From Globodera rostochiensis (taxonomy: Eukaryota; Nematoda; Chromadorea; Rhabditida; Heteroderidae), in NCBI GenBank assembly GCA_018350325.1, contig JAEVLN010000010.1:1364001-1428000 (forward strand): a stretch of 64,000 nucleotides of DNA. The letters are read 5' to 3'. Under the pieces are notes generated by a model. That model was not told the DNA's origin and did not search any database. It saw only the letters and a program-made list of their open reading frames with translations. This document shows positions 46,501 to 58,700 of this stretch, piece by piece. Within the stretch, counting starts at the first letter, position 1. The number at the start of each line of letters is the position of its first letter. Both the position numbers and the translations under genes were made by a program.

Positions 46501-47374
46501 AACAAACAATTTAAATATAAATTACAATTTAGAGAACAAATCCAAATTTTCGGACCAAAAACTCCACTAACTCCAAACCAAAATTGATCATTTAATTTAA
46601 AAAAACAGAAAAAATAATTATTTGCAATATTTGTCGTAACATAGGTATTCACAAAGCCTGGAATGGTGGAGAAATTCTTCAATAATCCCGAAGAAGAACA
46701 TATGGCCGAAGCAATTCGCAAGGTTCAAACGAAAGGTTGGGCCATCGGGAAAGACGAAGACTTAACTGAGGATATAATAAAGGTAATAGCCAAATCATCA
46801 TTATTAATAATTGAATAAATATATTTTAAAAATCAGAATTAATTTTTGGACTATTTTCATTTAATAGAAAGCGACAGAGAATCCGCAGCGGTATGTGCTG
46901 AAAAGCAACGAATGTCGACGAATGCCTGGAAAGATTTTCTTTAACGAAAACATACCAAAAAAATTGGAATCTATGGCACCGGCTGACCGCGACTTCTATT
47001 ACTTGACGGAAAAATTGCGCCCAATGGTTGTTAAGGTGGGGAATAAAGTGAATTTAAAGTCTGGATCAATAAGTAAATATCCTGATTTTTGTACATCACA
47101 GGTCTGGGTTTGGTACTAGAATTATACAGCACTAATTAGTTTTGTAATTGTTTTTTTATAGAATCATTTTATTCGTCCAAACATGGAGCCCGCTCTGAAT
47201 GTTGACGCAACCCCAGAGCTGGGCATCTTCGGCTGTTTGCTGGGCAACACGGAGACTGGCAAAGTGTCGTACTTCTCCAGAACTGGACATATGATGAAGA
47301 CCAAACTGGCCAGCGTGGACGAGGGCGGAGTCTGGAAGGGGTACAGTGTCGGCGATTCGCCATATCTGGTCTAG
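43503..47374 (+). CDS. secreted glutathione-synthetase-like protein (GS-like effector type)
   Basis: Twelve exons join in exact phase (43503-43587, 43796-43962, 44277-44366, 44595-44768, 44848-44895, 44949-45109, 45371-45529, 45764-45902, 46441-46491, 46645-46782, 46868-47035, 47162-47374), giving 530 residues. A signal peptide (MNMANILLILFLFCFINFGNA) precedes a full eukaryotic glutathione synthetase fold: LYPSPFPRKLFEQAV, QVEVNTGAIGG (Mg ligands E190 and N192 kept), KPGMVEKFF, ELGIFGCLL and the DEGGV loop at 513-517. The glycine-rich loop expected after YVLK is replaced by SNECRRMPG (417-425), and the substrate RTK is KTK (506-508). Housekeeping synthetase is cytosolic and joins gamma-glutamylcysteine to glycine. 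A secreted, altered form matches the GS-like effectors described in cyst nematodes. Loss of normal activity is inferred. Confidence 0.92.
45908..46307. mobile_element. 400-bp hAT-type element at a splice donor
   Basis: Terminal repeats TAGAGTAGGCCGGGAT and ATCCCGGTTTACTCTA (imperfect) have exact 8-bp flanks ATTGTAAG. The interior reiterates ACCGGGATCGGGAT and includes GTGCCGATAGGCGCTGCCGG. The target duplication spans the end of exon 8 and its 5' splice site. Confidence 0.92.
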
Positions 47375-49974
47375 ATCAGTGATCGGAATCGGACGGTGTA
47401 ACCTGCCGAACTTCATTTTCTTTCTTGTTTATTCTGTAATACGTAACATTTTTCTTAATATAGTCTAGATCAATGATTGTTCCAACTAAAGATTGATATT
47501 TCTTGAAAATTATTTTATATTTTTATACATTTCCAAAACAGTTGATAAAATTGTGAGAGGGATGAAGATTGACTGATTTTGAAGTTTTTACGCATAGATT
47601 GACTGGATATGGGCAGTTTTAGACCATTTTACTCCATATTTTTGGCACTTTTTGGTGGTTAGCCCATATTTTTGGGATTTTTAGTCAATGTTTTATGTCA
47701 ATTTTACGTTTTTTAGTTAATATAAATCTCGACTCTAGTGATCAACTACAAAGAAAACTATCGGAACACCCATGAGATCTTTGTTGAGTCTGATCTAATC
47801 AAAATGCTAAATCAGTAATCTCCAATTACTCCATAACGGTCAAAAATAGCCAATTGACAATCCAACGAACAAATTCCCAATAATATAGACATAATAAGAC
47901 AAAAAGGAATTTAAAAAAATGTTCAAAAATAGGAAAATTTGGCATGAATTTTTTAACATACTGAGAAACATAGAGAATGCCGTTATGGCGAAATATGGAA
48001 AAAAATATGGAATATGGATAAAAATCGCGAAATATGGAAAATATAGATTATAAAATGGGCTGTAGAAGCTCCAAACAAAGCTAAAAAATCATTTATGGTA
48101 TTTATACGCTGTTCCGAGTGCGCAAAAAAATACGGATTTCCATATAAATCGTGGCCCTAGTATAATAAAAAAGCACATACAGTATTTTCCTATTAGTAGC
48201 CCATAGGCTTCTATTTTTCAACCCTCCCCCTAGGGGAAGCTACAATTAGAGAGGGAGCTTCAAATGGAGAGTGGGCTATACTAATAGGAAAAATACGGTA
48301 AAACCCCCACCAAATTAGTGTTTCAAATTAAATACTTTCTTATTTTCTTCTTAATAAATTGAATTAAAAAAATGTTCAAAAATAGGAAATTTGGCATGAA
48401 TTTTTTAACAGACTGAGGAACATAGAGAATGCCGTTTCCACACACCTTTTGGCCGGCATTCTTCAGGGTGGCGGACTCGGAATTTTTCACTTTTTAATTT
48501 TATTTTTAGTGCAAAGCATGTTTCTTTAAGAAGAATGAAACAAATCGATTTATTGCCAGAAAAAATGCTTAATTTAAAGTTGATGAATTTCCCGACGCCG
48601 ATAGGCGCCGCAGGGAAATGTAAAAAGTACGATTTTCTATGAATTAATAGCTTAGCCCATCTTAAAAGCAATATTTTATTTAGTCAAAATGCCAATCTTT
48701 ACACCAATTTAAAAAAAGACTCATTGAAGCTTGTTATTCAACCAAAATCTCGATTTTAGGGAAGGTAAATCGTTGTTCCTGTGTCGCTTGTCGTGCTAAA
48801 ACAATCCAACGAAAATTTCGCGCCGTTAAAAAAACAAAAACAACAACAAAAGTAATTTAAATTCTGCTCAACAATATTACATTTTTTGAATTTTGGTACA
48901 ATAAACATAAAATGCCATAAAAATTGGATCTTTGTTGACTGTTGTAAACAAGGCTTCTACGTTTAGGCTCGAAGAATCTCAAAATAGGCGTCTAAGAGAA
49001 AAAAAAAAGCCAAAATAGGCTCCAAAAACCGGGTCATAAGCAAAAATAGGTGTTAAAAAAATGGGTGTAAAAATAACAATAATGAATAGAGCCAAGATTT
49101 ATATTGACTAAAAACTGCGAAATATTGACTTCCCCAAAAAGTGCCAAAATATTAATTAAAAAATGGGTTAAGACTAACCAAATCCTGTCATTTTATGCTA
49201 AAACCCTTCAAAAATCGTCAATCTTCACAATTCTAAATGTATTATTTTTTACATGTTTTTTGAAAATTTTATAAAAAATATTAAATCAAAAAAATTTTAG
49301 GAAAAATGTCGACCTTTGGGGTTGGATTTTTGGTCAAAGAAAAAGTCATTTTTAGGTGTGCATTTTTGGTTTGAAAAATTTTTTGATTTTTACGGCTACA
49401 TTTTCGTTTTTATTACATTTTTCTTAAGAAAAAGTGACAATTTTGAAATTTTAGGGATTTTGATCCTGTCACACCTCGACCCGGTTTTGCTATTTTTGTG
49501 CAACTCTAATCATGTAATTATTTTTTTTTGTTATTGCTATTTTCATATTACGCGATCACTATTTTACACAAATTTCATCTTTTCCCAATACAACCACTTT
49601 TTTTGCATAAAATTTGCAGAATATTCTCTTTAAACTTACAATCCAAGCCATCCGCGTTCTTTATGCTAAAACCATTCATTCCGCACCTTCTTCACACAGC
49701 TGCGGGGGTTGGCCGATTCCAATTTCGTTTTTTCTTCGATTTTCCATTGTTTACGATAAAATAGTCGTCAGTCCAACACATTTTTACCTATCTCACATTT
49801 AAATCTTTGCTCCACCGACAATGTTTTTTAGCTCATTTAGAAACATTCTGCAGAAAAGCAAATTTTTTTTAAAGTTTAATATGAAACTTTTTTGAAATAT
49901 ATTTGCATAATCAATTAAAAAAAGACCTTAAATTAAAATATAAATAATTTTATTGCTTAAGCCAATTGCTTACA
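47375..49974. other. intergenic, repeat-derived
   Basis: Holds fragments of the AGTTTTAG...ATATAAAT repeat (47.5-47.74 kb), a copy of the ATATGGAA repeat (47.98-48.16 kb), the motif GACGCCGATAGGCGCCGC at about 48594, and a piece at 49.2-49.45 kb that is the inverted middle of the 29.5-kb element. Frames at 49.3-49.8 kb are low-complexity. No gene is supported. Confidence 0.5.
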
Positions 49975-52025
49975 ATGAATTCTGTTGACATTGTTGCCAA
50001 ATATACGCAAAAGCATTCAAATGAAAGTGCGCAGCGACATCAAATACGGTAAGTTCCAAAAATTCAAATTTTAAATCCTTAACAATTTAAATTGTTTTAA
50101 TTATTTTTAAGGTTTCAAAGGACAATCGCCAAAGATTCTGTCGACATTGTTGCCAAATATACGCAAAATCACGCAAATGGATTGGAGAAAAAGTAAAACG
50201 GCTAATTAGTTAATTTTCTTTAAAATCAATTTTAATATTTTTAGAAAGGCAATTGATGTGGCGGATTCCGATCATTTTGTTTCAAAATATACAAAAAAGG
50301 AGCCGCTTAACCTTCGCTTTTCTCGTATTTCAATTAGTAAAGAAAAAAGCGCACCTCCTCGTCTGATCACAACAACGACAAACAAAAAATGGACTTTGTG
50401 GAGCTATGATTGCCGTGATTTTTCCGTTCATACATGCTTCTATGATCCGTGCCAATATTGTGTAAGTTTATTTTTGTGATGAATAAACAAAAAATAATTT
50501 TAAAAATTTGCAAATATTACAATTTTTTAGGCTTTTGAACACTAAATTTAAATAGGACACACCTAATAATAATAATGAAATGGTGTTACGTTTTGTTTGG
50601 GTTGAATAAAGTTTTTTAAATATCAAATATTACAATTTTTAGGCTTTTGAACATTAAATTTAAATAGTGTTTCACCACATTTTAAGGCTGTGATACATAA
50701 ATTGCGATTGTTCTTCAAAAAAACAGACGACGAAAGCAAAGATTGTTGGGAGAATTATCTGCAAAAGGGCAACATATATGACGACGAAACAACATTGTTG
50801 GATGGATTGGCTGAATGTTTGCCCAGCAAATTGGCCAAGGATGTTTGTGGGTTCATTTTTGAATATTTTCAAATTATGCCACAATGCCAATAGTGCCATC
50901 GAAAAATTTTGAAAATTTGCTTTATTTTTCGGTTTAAATCAGCAAAAAATGTTGAGGTGTGGAAACAATAATAAAATTAACGACTTGTTCAGATTTCAAA
51001 CGCAAGTTGGGCGTCGGCATTTTCCGTGGAGACATTATGCCAAACAACGAAAGTGCCGAGAACATCGCCGGCGGTGTCTACCAACTGCTGCTGTTGGCAA
51101 CGGCCGGCCAACGAAGTGCGGCGCTTTTGCCCAAATTTGACGCACTTTTTATGCAAACGCTCCGACTGATCTTTGGCATGTCTCCAACCATTGCGTGCCA
51201 TGTGAATGGGTTGTTCTACCGATGCCAGATCAACCCGGGCAAGGGACTCGAGCAACAGATGGAGCCCTATGGAGACATGGGGGATTTGCCCTTCTTGGCC
51301 AAGTTGGAGGTGGGCACAACTACTTGAAAGCATTATTTATACATAATTAGCAAAAAGTAATATAGAGCATTTTATATATAGGAGGAAATAGATCGGATTT
51401 TCAGGTTTTACCTATTTTTTGCGAATAGTTTATATGAGAAAAAAATAGCATTCATTTTGAAAATTTTTTGAATTAAAGCGATTTTTTAGTCAATAAAAAT
51501 AAAATTTTGCATTTTTGGATAATATCCATATTTCAGCAATTTTTTATGGACAATTCTTGAAAAAATTCAATATTTTAGGCAAATTTTCCGAAATTTTTCA
51601 AGAGATTGCAATAAAAACAAAAAAATATTTTTGGAAATCAAAAAATTTTTACTAAAAAAGCATAAATTGACTGGATTTGGTCAGTTTTAGCACTTTTTTC
51701 GCTTTTAGTGCATATTTTAACGTTTCTTAGTGAATATAAATCCGATCCCTAACAAATTTTGGCAGATTTATATAAAAAACAACAAAATTCTTTAAGCAAT
51801 ATTTTAGCTGATATTGTCAAATTTCAGATTTGGATCGATGATCATGAACGCGAAAAATTGATTTATGCCACTCTGATCAGCAACATCAACAAATTGATCA
51901 ACGAATTGGAAATTCCTTTCAACGCATTTCGGCGATTTTGCTTCTTCCAACGAATTCACGATGGTGTTTATTTTGACATAACAGCAATGCGAAAGAAAGG
52001 GTACACGAGAAACAAATATTTTTGA
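49975..52025 (+). CDS. unknown protein with N-terminal SVDIVAKYTQ repeats; possibly two genes
   Basis: Exons 49975-50048, 50112-50192, 50245-50461 and 50687-50893 join in phase and end in a stop, giving about 192 residues. The start carries three copies of a 14-residue motif: SVDIVAKYTQKHSN, SVDIVAKYTQNHAN and a diverged DSDHFVSKYTKKEP, each at an exon boundary. The C-terminal part has paired cysteines (CFYDPCQYC, CWENYLQKG). Two further coding segments follow: about 50991-51327 (PNNESAENIAGGVYQLLLLA onward) and 51764-52025 (DLYKKQQNSLSNILADIVKF onward, stop). They may belong to the same gene through alternative or GC donors, or form a second gene. No signal peptide or known domain was recognised. 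Confidence 0.5.
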
Positions 52026-52521
52026 ATTTTGGGACAAATCGTGTGAATGATAAATAATAGTAATAAGAATAATTTTTTATTTAACTAAAAAACTAACTCC
52101 TTAATTTATGCTTTAATTCTGTTTTATTTATTTTTACATTTATTTTTGATCTGAATCTTTCCTCCTCTAAAATGATGTGTATGAATAATAATTGTTCAGC
52201 GTAATGTTAATGCCATAAATTTAACTCTTATTTTTTGATAAATTGTTGATCGTTGGTCTGTCTTTTCAATATATTTTACCTTAATAAAAAATAAAATTAT
52301 ATGCCAATTAACAAATTAGGGCACCAAAGCTACGATGTTAATTAATGCTAATTATTAATTAGAAAATAATTATTGAAAACAAACTATTTTTTGTTTTGTT
52401 GTCCATTAGTTTATTCGAAAGCCCTTTAAATACACAGCGAAAAGACCGAAAAGCGGTGATTTTGAGCCGTTTTAAAAGGATTTTCTTGAAAATTTGCATG
52501 TTTAACCGCTGTACATCAGGG
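52026..52521. other. intergenic, AT-rich
   Basis: The 3' flank of the preceding gene. Nothing beyond AT-rich sequence is visible up to the target duplication of the next element. Confidence 0.5.
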
Positions 52522-52529
52522 ATGGGAGC

Positions 52530-53450
52530 CAGGGCTGTGTCGAAATTTCGATTTTCGAATTTCGATTTTCGACGTTTTTTTCCTTTCGATTTTCGATTTC
52601 GACAAAAATGGGCTGTTTTTCGAAAATAATTTCGAAAGTCGGAGGTCCCGGTTTTTAAATTTTTGGCAATGATGGGCAGTGGTCTTACCAACTTTTTGAC
52701 AAATTTTCAATCATTTTTATATGCGTCCAATAGGTAAATTTATAGCTCAGTGGTTTGTCTTTACGATTTTGTCTTTTGGGTTCGAACCCGCTACAGTGCG
52801 ATCACTTTTTTAACCTTTCTTCGGCCTTCACATTCTATCCCCCATTAACGGAACATTTTTAATGATTTTAAAATTATTTTTAAATTAAAATACTTACAAA
52901 AAAAGACCGCCGTAAATCCTCCACTCTTATGTAAAAATGTTTTCCCCGAAATTACGAAGAAAAATGCTTAATTTTGCGAAAATTTTGGTGAAATTGCTTA
53001 ACAAAACCCCCAAATTTCTCCCAGCGGCGCCTATCGGCACCGACGGGCCGCCACTGAAAGCATAAAGTCGACCAATTCATTGTGGTTTTTGGTTCATTTT
53101 TCTTAACAAATTGAGTCAAAAATTCAAAATTTTCTCGGCGGCGCCTATCGGCACCGCCGACACCCCACCCTCCTAAAAGCTTAAAATGGGCATATGAAGG
53201 CCTCTGAAACAAAAAATGCATCCTTCAAAATTTTAAAAATGAACAAGTGAATATTTCAAAAAATATTTATTAAATAAATTATTTTAAAAAAAAATTTTTC
53301 TAATCACATAAAAAAAATTTTCGATTTTGTTTCGATTTTCGATTTTCGAATTTCGATTTTCGACGTTTTTTTCCTTTCGATTTTCGATTTCGAACTTTTC
53401 AGTTTCGATTTTCGATTTCGACTTTTTTTTTTACTTTCGACACAGCCCTG
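52530..53450. mobile_element. 921-bp hAT-type element with tRNA-like insert
   Basis: Terminal repeats CAGGGCTGTGTCGAAA and TTTCGACACAGCCCTG have exact 8-bp flanks ATGGGAGC. Both ends reiterate TTCGATTTTCGA. The interior has two copies of GGCGGCGCCTATCGGCACC and a tRNA-like segment. No transposase frame. Confidence 0.92.
52736..52805 (+). other. tRNA-like segment (A and B boxes) inside transposon
   Basis: TAGCTCAGTGG (52743-52753) matches an A box and GGGTTCGAACCC (52778-52789) a B box at tRNA spacing. The acceptor and T stems do not pair properly, so this is not a functional tRNA; it is a tRNA-derived or SINE-like sequence. Confidence 0.5.
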
Positions 53451-53465
53451 ATGGGAGCTGACGAC

Positions 53466-54240
53466 TAGTGTTCGGCAAATGGCTTCGATCGATAAACGAT
53501 ACGATATTTCGATAAATTATCGTTATCGAAAAAAAGTTCGATTATAGCGATAAATATCGAAGTAATCTTTTGTTTCCCTTTAGGTTTAAAACAATTAATA
53601 AAACAATCAATATTTATAGTTCAATACTATTGCTTTGTTAAGGAAGATCAGCATTTATATCTTTAAATTAGAGTTGGCCGGGCGGGATTTTTGGTAAAAA
53701 CCGGGATCGATTTCGACTTTTCAAAAACCGGGATGCCCCCCCCCCCCTCCCCTATGGTTTTGTGATTTTGTCCAAGCAAAAAATAAAATGAAAATTGTGA
53801 ATTGTCATGATAAAATATTTATTTTTAAATTGGAAAAATTTAAAAGAATTTTTAGAATTGTTTATACTACAACAGTAAATGTTCAGAAATAGTCAGAAAA
53901 AATTATTTACATAGTCGGGGAACTGAACCCAACCTAGGCAAACTTAAAATACATCCACCACTCACCACTACAACAGAACCAAGTTGCGATTTTTCGCTCA
54001 AACCTCCATCCTTTGGGGTGCATTTTGGATTTCCAAGTCCACGCTATAATTTCTATTTTTCGATCGATAAACGATACGATATTTCGATCTTTTATTGATT
54101 TTGCTTTGGAATATTGTGGTTAAAGGTAGATTAAAATTTTAAAAAAGTGAGGATAAAGCTAAAATTTTGGTTTTTGGATAATCCGGAATCCAGTTTTCGG
54201 ATCCGGTCATTTCAATTTTAAGAATTGGAGAGGTCCGACA
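53466..54240. mobile_element. truncated relative of the TAGTGTTCGGCA element
   Basis: It starts TAGTGTTCGGCAAATGGC and has GATCGATAAACGATACGATA at 53487 and again near 54061. No matching right terminus is seen. It includes a tRNA-like segment on the minus strand (53914-53972) and a C run at 53737. Confidence 0.5.
53914..53975 (-). other. tRNA-like segment inside transposon
   Basis: On the minus strand TGTAGTGGTGAGTGG (A-box-like) is followed by GGGTTCAGTTCCCCGAC (B-box-like). The same A-box word occurs in the element at 58.6 kb. Probably tRNA-derived and not a working tRNA. Confidence 0.4.
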
Positions 54241-55773
54241 GCGCCGGTAGACACCGCCGGAAATTTTTTTTTGAAGATTTTAACGATTTTTGTTAAGAAA
54301 ATTGGCCAAAAATTATGAGCAAATCAAAAGGGTCCCGCCTATTGGTTGAAGAAAACGGGTTTTAGTTTCGGTAACCGGGTGTCGCCTAAAACCGAAAAAA
54401 TTAATATCAATTATAAGTACAAAATAAAATTTTCTTTTAAAAATCCCAAAATTGGACAAATTATTGAAAAACCTAAAAATATGTTTAGGTAGTAAAGCAT
54501 AAAATAATCAAATTTATTTTTATAATATTGCTGGCCATGTAACCGGAAATTAAATTTGTTTTTATGTGAATTGGTGAAGTTCTGGCCGGGACATGTTGTT
54601 GGTTGTTGGTTCTGCTAGTGCCACCTAAAATTTTTGACAATGTGTAAATAAATAACAATGTTTATGAGAGAATGTAAGTTGTGTGGGGTAGAGCCCGGAA
54701 CATCGAGATTCTCGTCGAGATTTTTGTTGAGATTTTTTCGAAATTCGACGAAAGTTTACCAAGATCTTCGAGCTTTGGGGGGGGGGGGGGGCGAAGCCGG
54801 AAAATGCGACGGTCGAATGGACAAAAGCGCCAGGGATGTCGATGTCGTCTCCTCAAAATACGATACACGATATACAATATTTACGATACACCAAATTACG
54901 ATACGAATTTTTTGACGATACACGATATGGCCTAAATTACGATATTTATGATTATAATACGATACATCCCTGATAAGTACCGTGCTTCCGGTACGTCGGT
55001 TGAATTGTTCGAGGGTCGAAAGTGTTGTAACTTTCTTAAACCTAAACCAATTAGGTCGAACATAATACAAAATGAAAACATGCGATAAGTTAGCGTTATC
55101 CCATAAAGCTAAAGCTTTGCGATTGGCCAATGGTTAAAAAAAGTTATGGCCAAAAAAGTAAAAAAGTCGAAAAATGGCCATTTTTGTACCGCAACTGCGT
55201 TGAATATAATTTGAAATTTTGAATTTTTCCGGACATTTTTGGGTCAGGAATTGCGGTTTCCGGACATTTTTTGACATCCGGTTACATCGATTATCTTTAA
55301 AAAATTAACGGCTCTGATGTTATTTTTTCAGTAACACGTTATTTTTTAAATTATTCAATAAAACAAAATTTGACACCTAAAATTTTAGAGAAAATTTTTC
55401 CGACCGATTTGGGTAACCCCGACCCTGACAGTCCAGCCCCGAAAAACCCCAACCCCATAATTCTCAACCTCGAAGTTTGGGGTGCTAAAAAATTCGCTTC
55501 TATCAATCACTCACTAACTCAGAGAATTCAAACAATTTTTCTTGCGATTTTTGAATCAAAATAAAAGAACAATCTCCAATTATCAAACTCAAAATGTGTC
55601 ATGATTGAAGGAATAAAATAAAATTCGGGTAGTTAACAAATAAACTGCAATCGAATAAAGTATAAGTTATTCTTTTAGATCTATTAAATAAGGTCATGAT
55701 AGAGCGATTAGTTAAAAATGAAATGTCAAAAAAAAAAATTGATGAAAAAAGTATGAATCAACTTCCAGAAAGA
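54241..55773. other. repeat-rich intergenic region
   Basis: Contains GCGCCGGTAGACACCGCCGG at 54241, a G run at about 54778, a CAGGGATGTCGATGTCG...TACATCCCTG inverted-repeat element at about 54833-54973 without a clear target duplication, and a fragment of the 38-kb palindrome at 55.1 kb. No gene was seen. Confidence 0.5.
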
Positions 55774-58700
55774 TCATTCGAATTTTTTCTTAATTGAAGT
55801 TTTCCGAGCCCACGATGGAGATAAAACTCCAACTCGGCTGGCATAAATGTCATCTATAAGAAAATGAAAATTATAAAATTTACATTAAGTTTCAATAAAA
55901 TTAGCACAAAAAAAGTGTTTTAACATTGGAACTTATTTTGAGGAATATTTTTGCAAAAAAAATAATAAAAGAAATGCAATTTTTTTATGAAATTACCATG
56001 TTTTTTCGAAGCACTCTGTTGTCGTGAAGTATCATAATAAATACGGCGTTTTGATTGCCCCTAAAATAATCTATAATAAGTTTTGATATCCAACATTTTT
56101 TCATTTTTTAAATTCAAATGATTTAAAAAGGGTTGCTCTCCGACTCTCGACCCTCGACATTTTTTGGCATCATCCCCGACACGCCACCTCCGAAAAACCC
56201 CGACTTTTTGGGCCTCAGCCCCGAGCCCCGACATACCGTCCCTGAAAAACCCCGGCCCCCAAAAAACCCCGACTTTTTAGGCCTCACCCCCGAGCCCCGA
56301 CATACCGTCCCTAAAAAACCCCGGCCTCAAAAAACCCCGACTTTTTAGGCCTCACCCCCGAGCCCCGACATACCGTCCCTGAAAAACCCCGGCCCAAAAA
56401 ACCCCGACGCCCAAGGGTTGGGGAGCACCCTAATTTAAAGCTCAAATTTATTTTGAGTATTTTTTTCACCTTTGGGTTTGCAGCTTCATTTTCCGAATCT
56501 GCTTCATAATCCGGAATTTGGTTCCTTTTAGTTAATGTAAGTCTCGGAGTCTTAATTGTAGTACATAAATAAATTTAAAAATCATTTAACATAATTTTTG
56601 CAACTCTTTCACCTTTGAGTCTACAGCTTTTGTTTCTGAGTCAGCTTCGTAGTCGGTAGCAGAACTGGTTCTTGATGGCTTCCTTTTAGTTAACGTAACA
56701 ATTCGTCTCGGTGTCTTAATGATATATTAAATATTTTAATATAAAATTAAAATTGACTTGAAAGAATCAATCTCAATTAAATGTGTGAACAAAATTCAAA
56801 TTGTTTGACACCTTTATCACGCTTGTCTCTTCATCATTCTCGGCGGCACTTGCGTCATTTTTCTCCTTCGATGTGATCACATTCATAAAACTTTGATCCA
56901 TCTTCTGCTGATGGTTTGAAATAGAGCCACTGTCAGCAAAGCTCACTTTCTTCAATTTTATTGGTGTACCTAATTAAAAAATAAACGATTATTTATGCAT
57001 TTGCATATTTTTAGTGCAATTAAGTTTCGATGAAATTAGCTAAAAAAATTGTTTGTTGTTGCGTTAGTCTTTTTCTTTTTTGACCATGTTAAAAATTAGT
57101 GTTCGGCACGGTACGGTATTACCGCGGTTTTCGGTATTACCGCGGTATTTTACCGAAATACCGATACCGAAAAAATTGTGAGATTTCGATATTTTTTCGG
57201 TATCGGTATTTTACCGAAATACCGATACCGAATACCGAAAAACCCCATTTGCCGAACAGTATTAAAAATGCCATATTTTGGCACTTTTTTGACTAAAAAT
57301 TCAAGGAAAAATATAATAAAAAAAGAATTTGAGCATAATTGAAGTTTTTGGGAATATTTTGATAACAAATAATTTTTAAACATTATTCACCTGTGTGACC
57401 AATTTCCGCCTCAATGTTTTTCAATTGTCTCAGTTTCGTCGAAATGTCACGGTCCAAATTGTGCAGTTCGTGCTGTTTGGCTGCCAATGTTGAGTTTAGT
57501 GTATCAACGCGATTTGCTTCTTCTAAAAATAAATAAATATTGAAATTGGCAAATTTAGCATTTTATATAAAACTCTTCAGATCACAACCAACATTGCCAA
57601 ATTTATATTATACATTTTTTTGAATATGCTAACTCAATCAAAAATATATAAAAATATTTTAATGATTGATTTATTTGGTTTAAAATTGCAAATTTAAAAA
57701 AATGTTTATTTCCACTTTATAGTCTATTCTTTTCTTGCTTTTCTGATCTAAAATGTTGAACAGTCTAAGGTGTTTGGCCTGGTATGTACCAGGGATGTCG
57801 ATCGCGCCGAAAAAAAGCGATCGGCGATATGCGATATCGAATTTTTTAATGCGATAGCGATAAGCGATAAGGGATATGCCCAAAGAAGGCGATAACTATC
57901 GCGCGATAGCGATAGCGATCGACACCCCTGGTATGTACTAGTGTTCGGCAAATGGGGTTTTTCGGTATTCGGTATCGGTATTTCGGTATAATACCGATAC
58001 CAAAAAAATACCGAAATTTTCAAAAAATTCTTCGGTACGGTATTTCGGTAAAATACCGAAAAAATACCGTTACCGAAAAATACCGACCAAAAAAATTCGG
58101 TTTACCGACAGGTATTCGGTATTTTTTTGGAAATTTTGATTTTCAATTTAAAACGACAAAAACTTTTATCAGTACTTATAATTGATTATTGTCAATGTTT
58201 TGTTGAGAAAAATAAGCATTTCAGCGGTTTCCGGGTTCATTTCAACTGAATTTGAAGAAGAAAATTTTCTATTAAATCTCAAAAGGGTCCCCCTTTGTGA
58301 AAATTTAATTTTGACAAAAGATTGAAACGATTTTTGCATTTTTAAACTTTATTTCATTTAAATCTCAACTTTACGTTGAGATTTGCATTCTTTAAAAATT
58401 TACTCAATTTTGCTGAGCAAAAAATCAAAATTCCAAAATTTATAAATGTTGCCCAAAAAAAAATATTTTAAAAATCTGAAATTTTTAAATTTTACGAAAT
58501 AGTTTTCTCCACAATATAATGCTTACAGAAATTTAAAAAAATAATTTCACCGGTGCGGATCCGAACCCCCATCTGACTAACCGACAGACCCGCCACTCAC
58601 CACTACACCACACTGGTGTCAATTTGTGAAAATTAAAGCGAAATACCGAAAAATACCGCGGTATTCAGATATGGCTCGGTACGGTATTTCGCTAAAATAC

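Noticed and set aside
52736..52805. A functional tRNA gene
   Set aside because: A and B boxes are present, but acceptor and T stems do not pair, and it lies inside a transposon.
53466..54240. Complete TAGTGTTCGGCA transposon
   Set aside because: Only the left terminus was found; no matching right end or target duplication, so it is listed as truncated.
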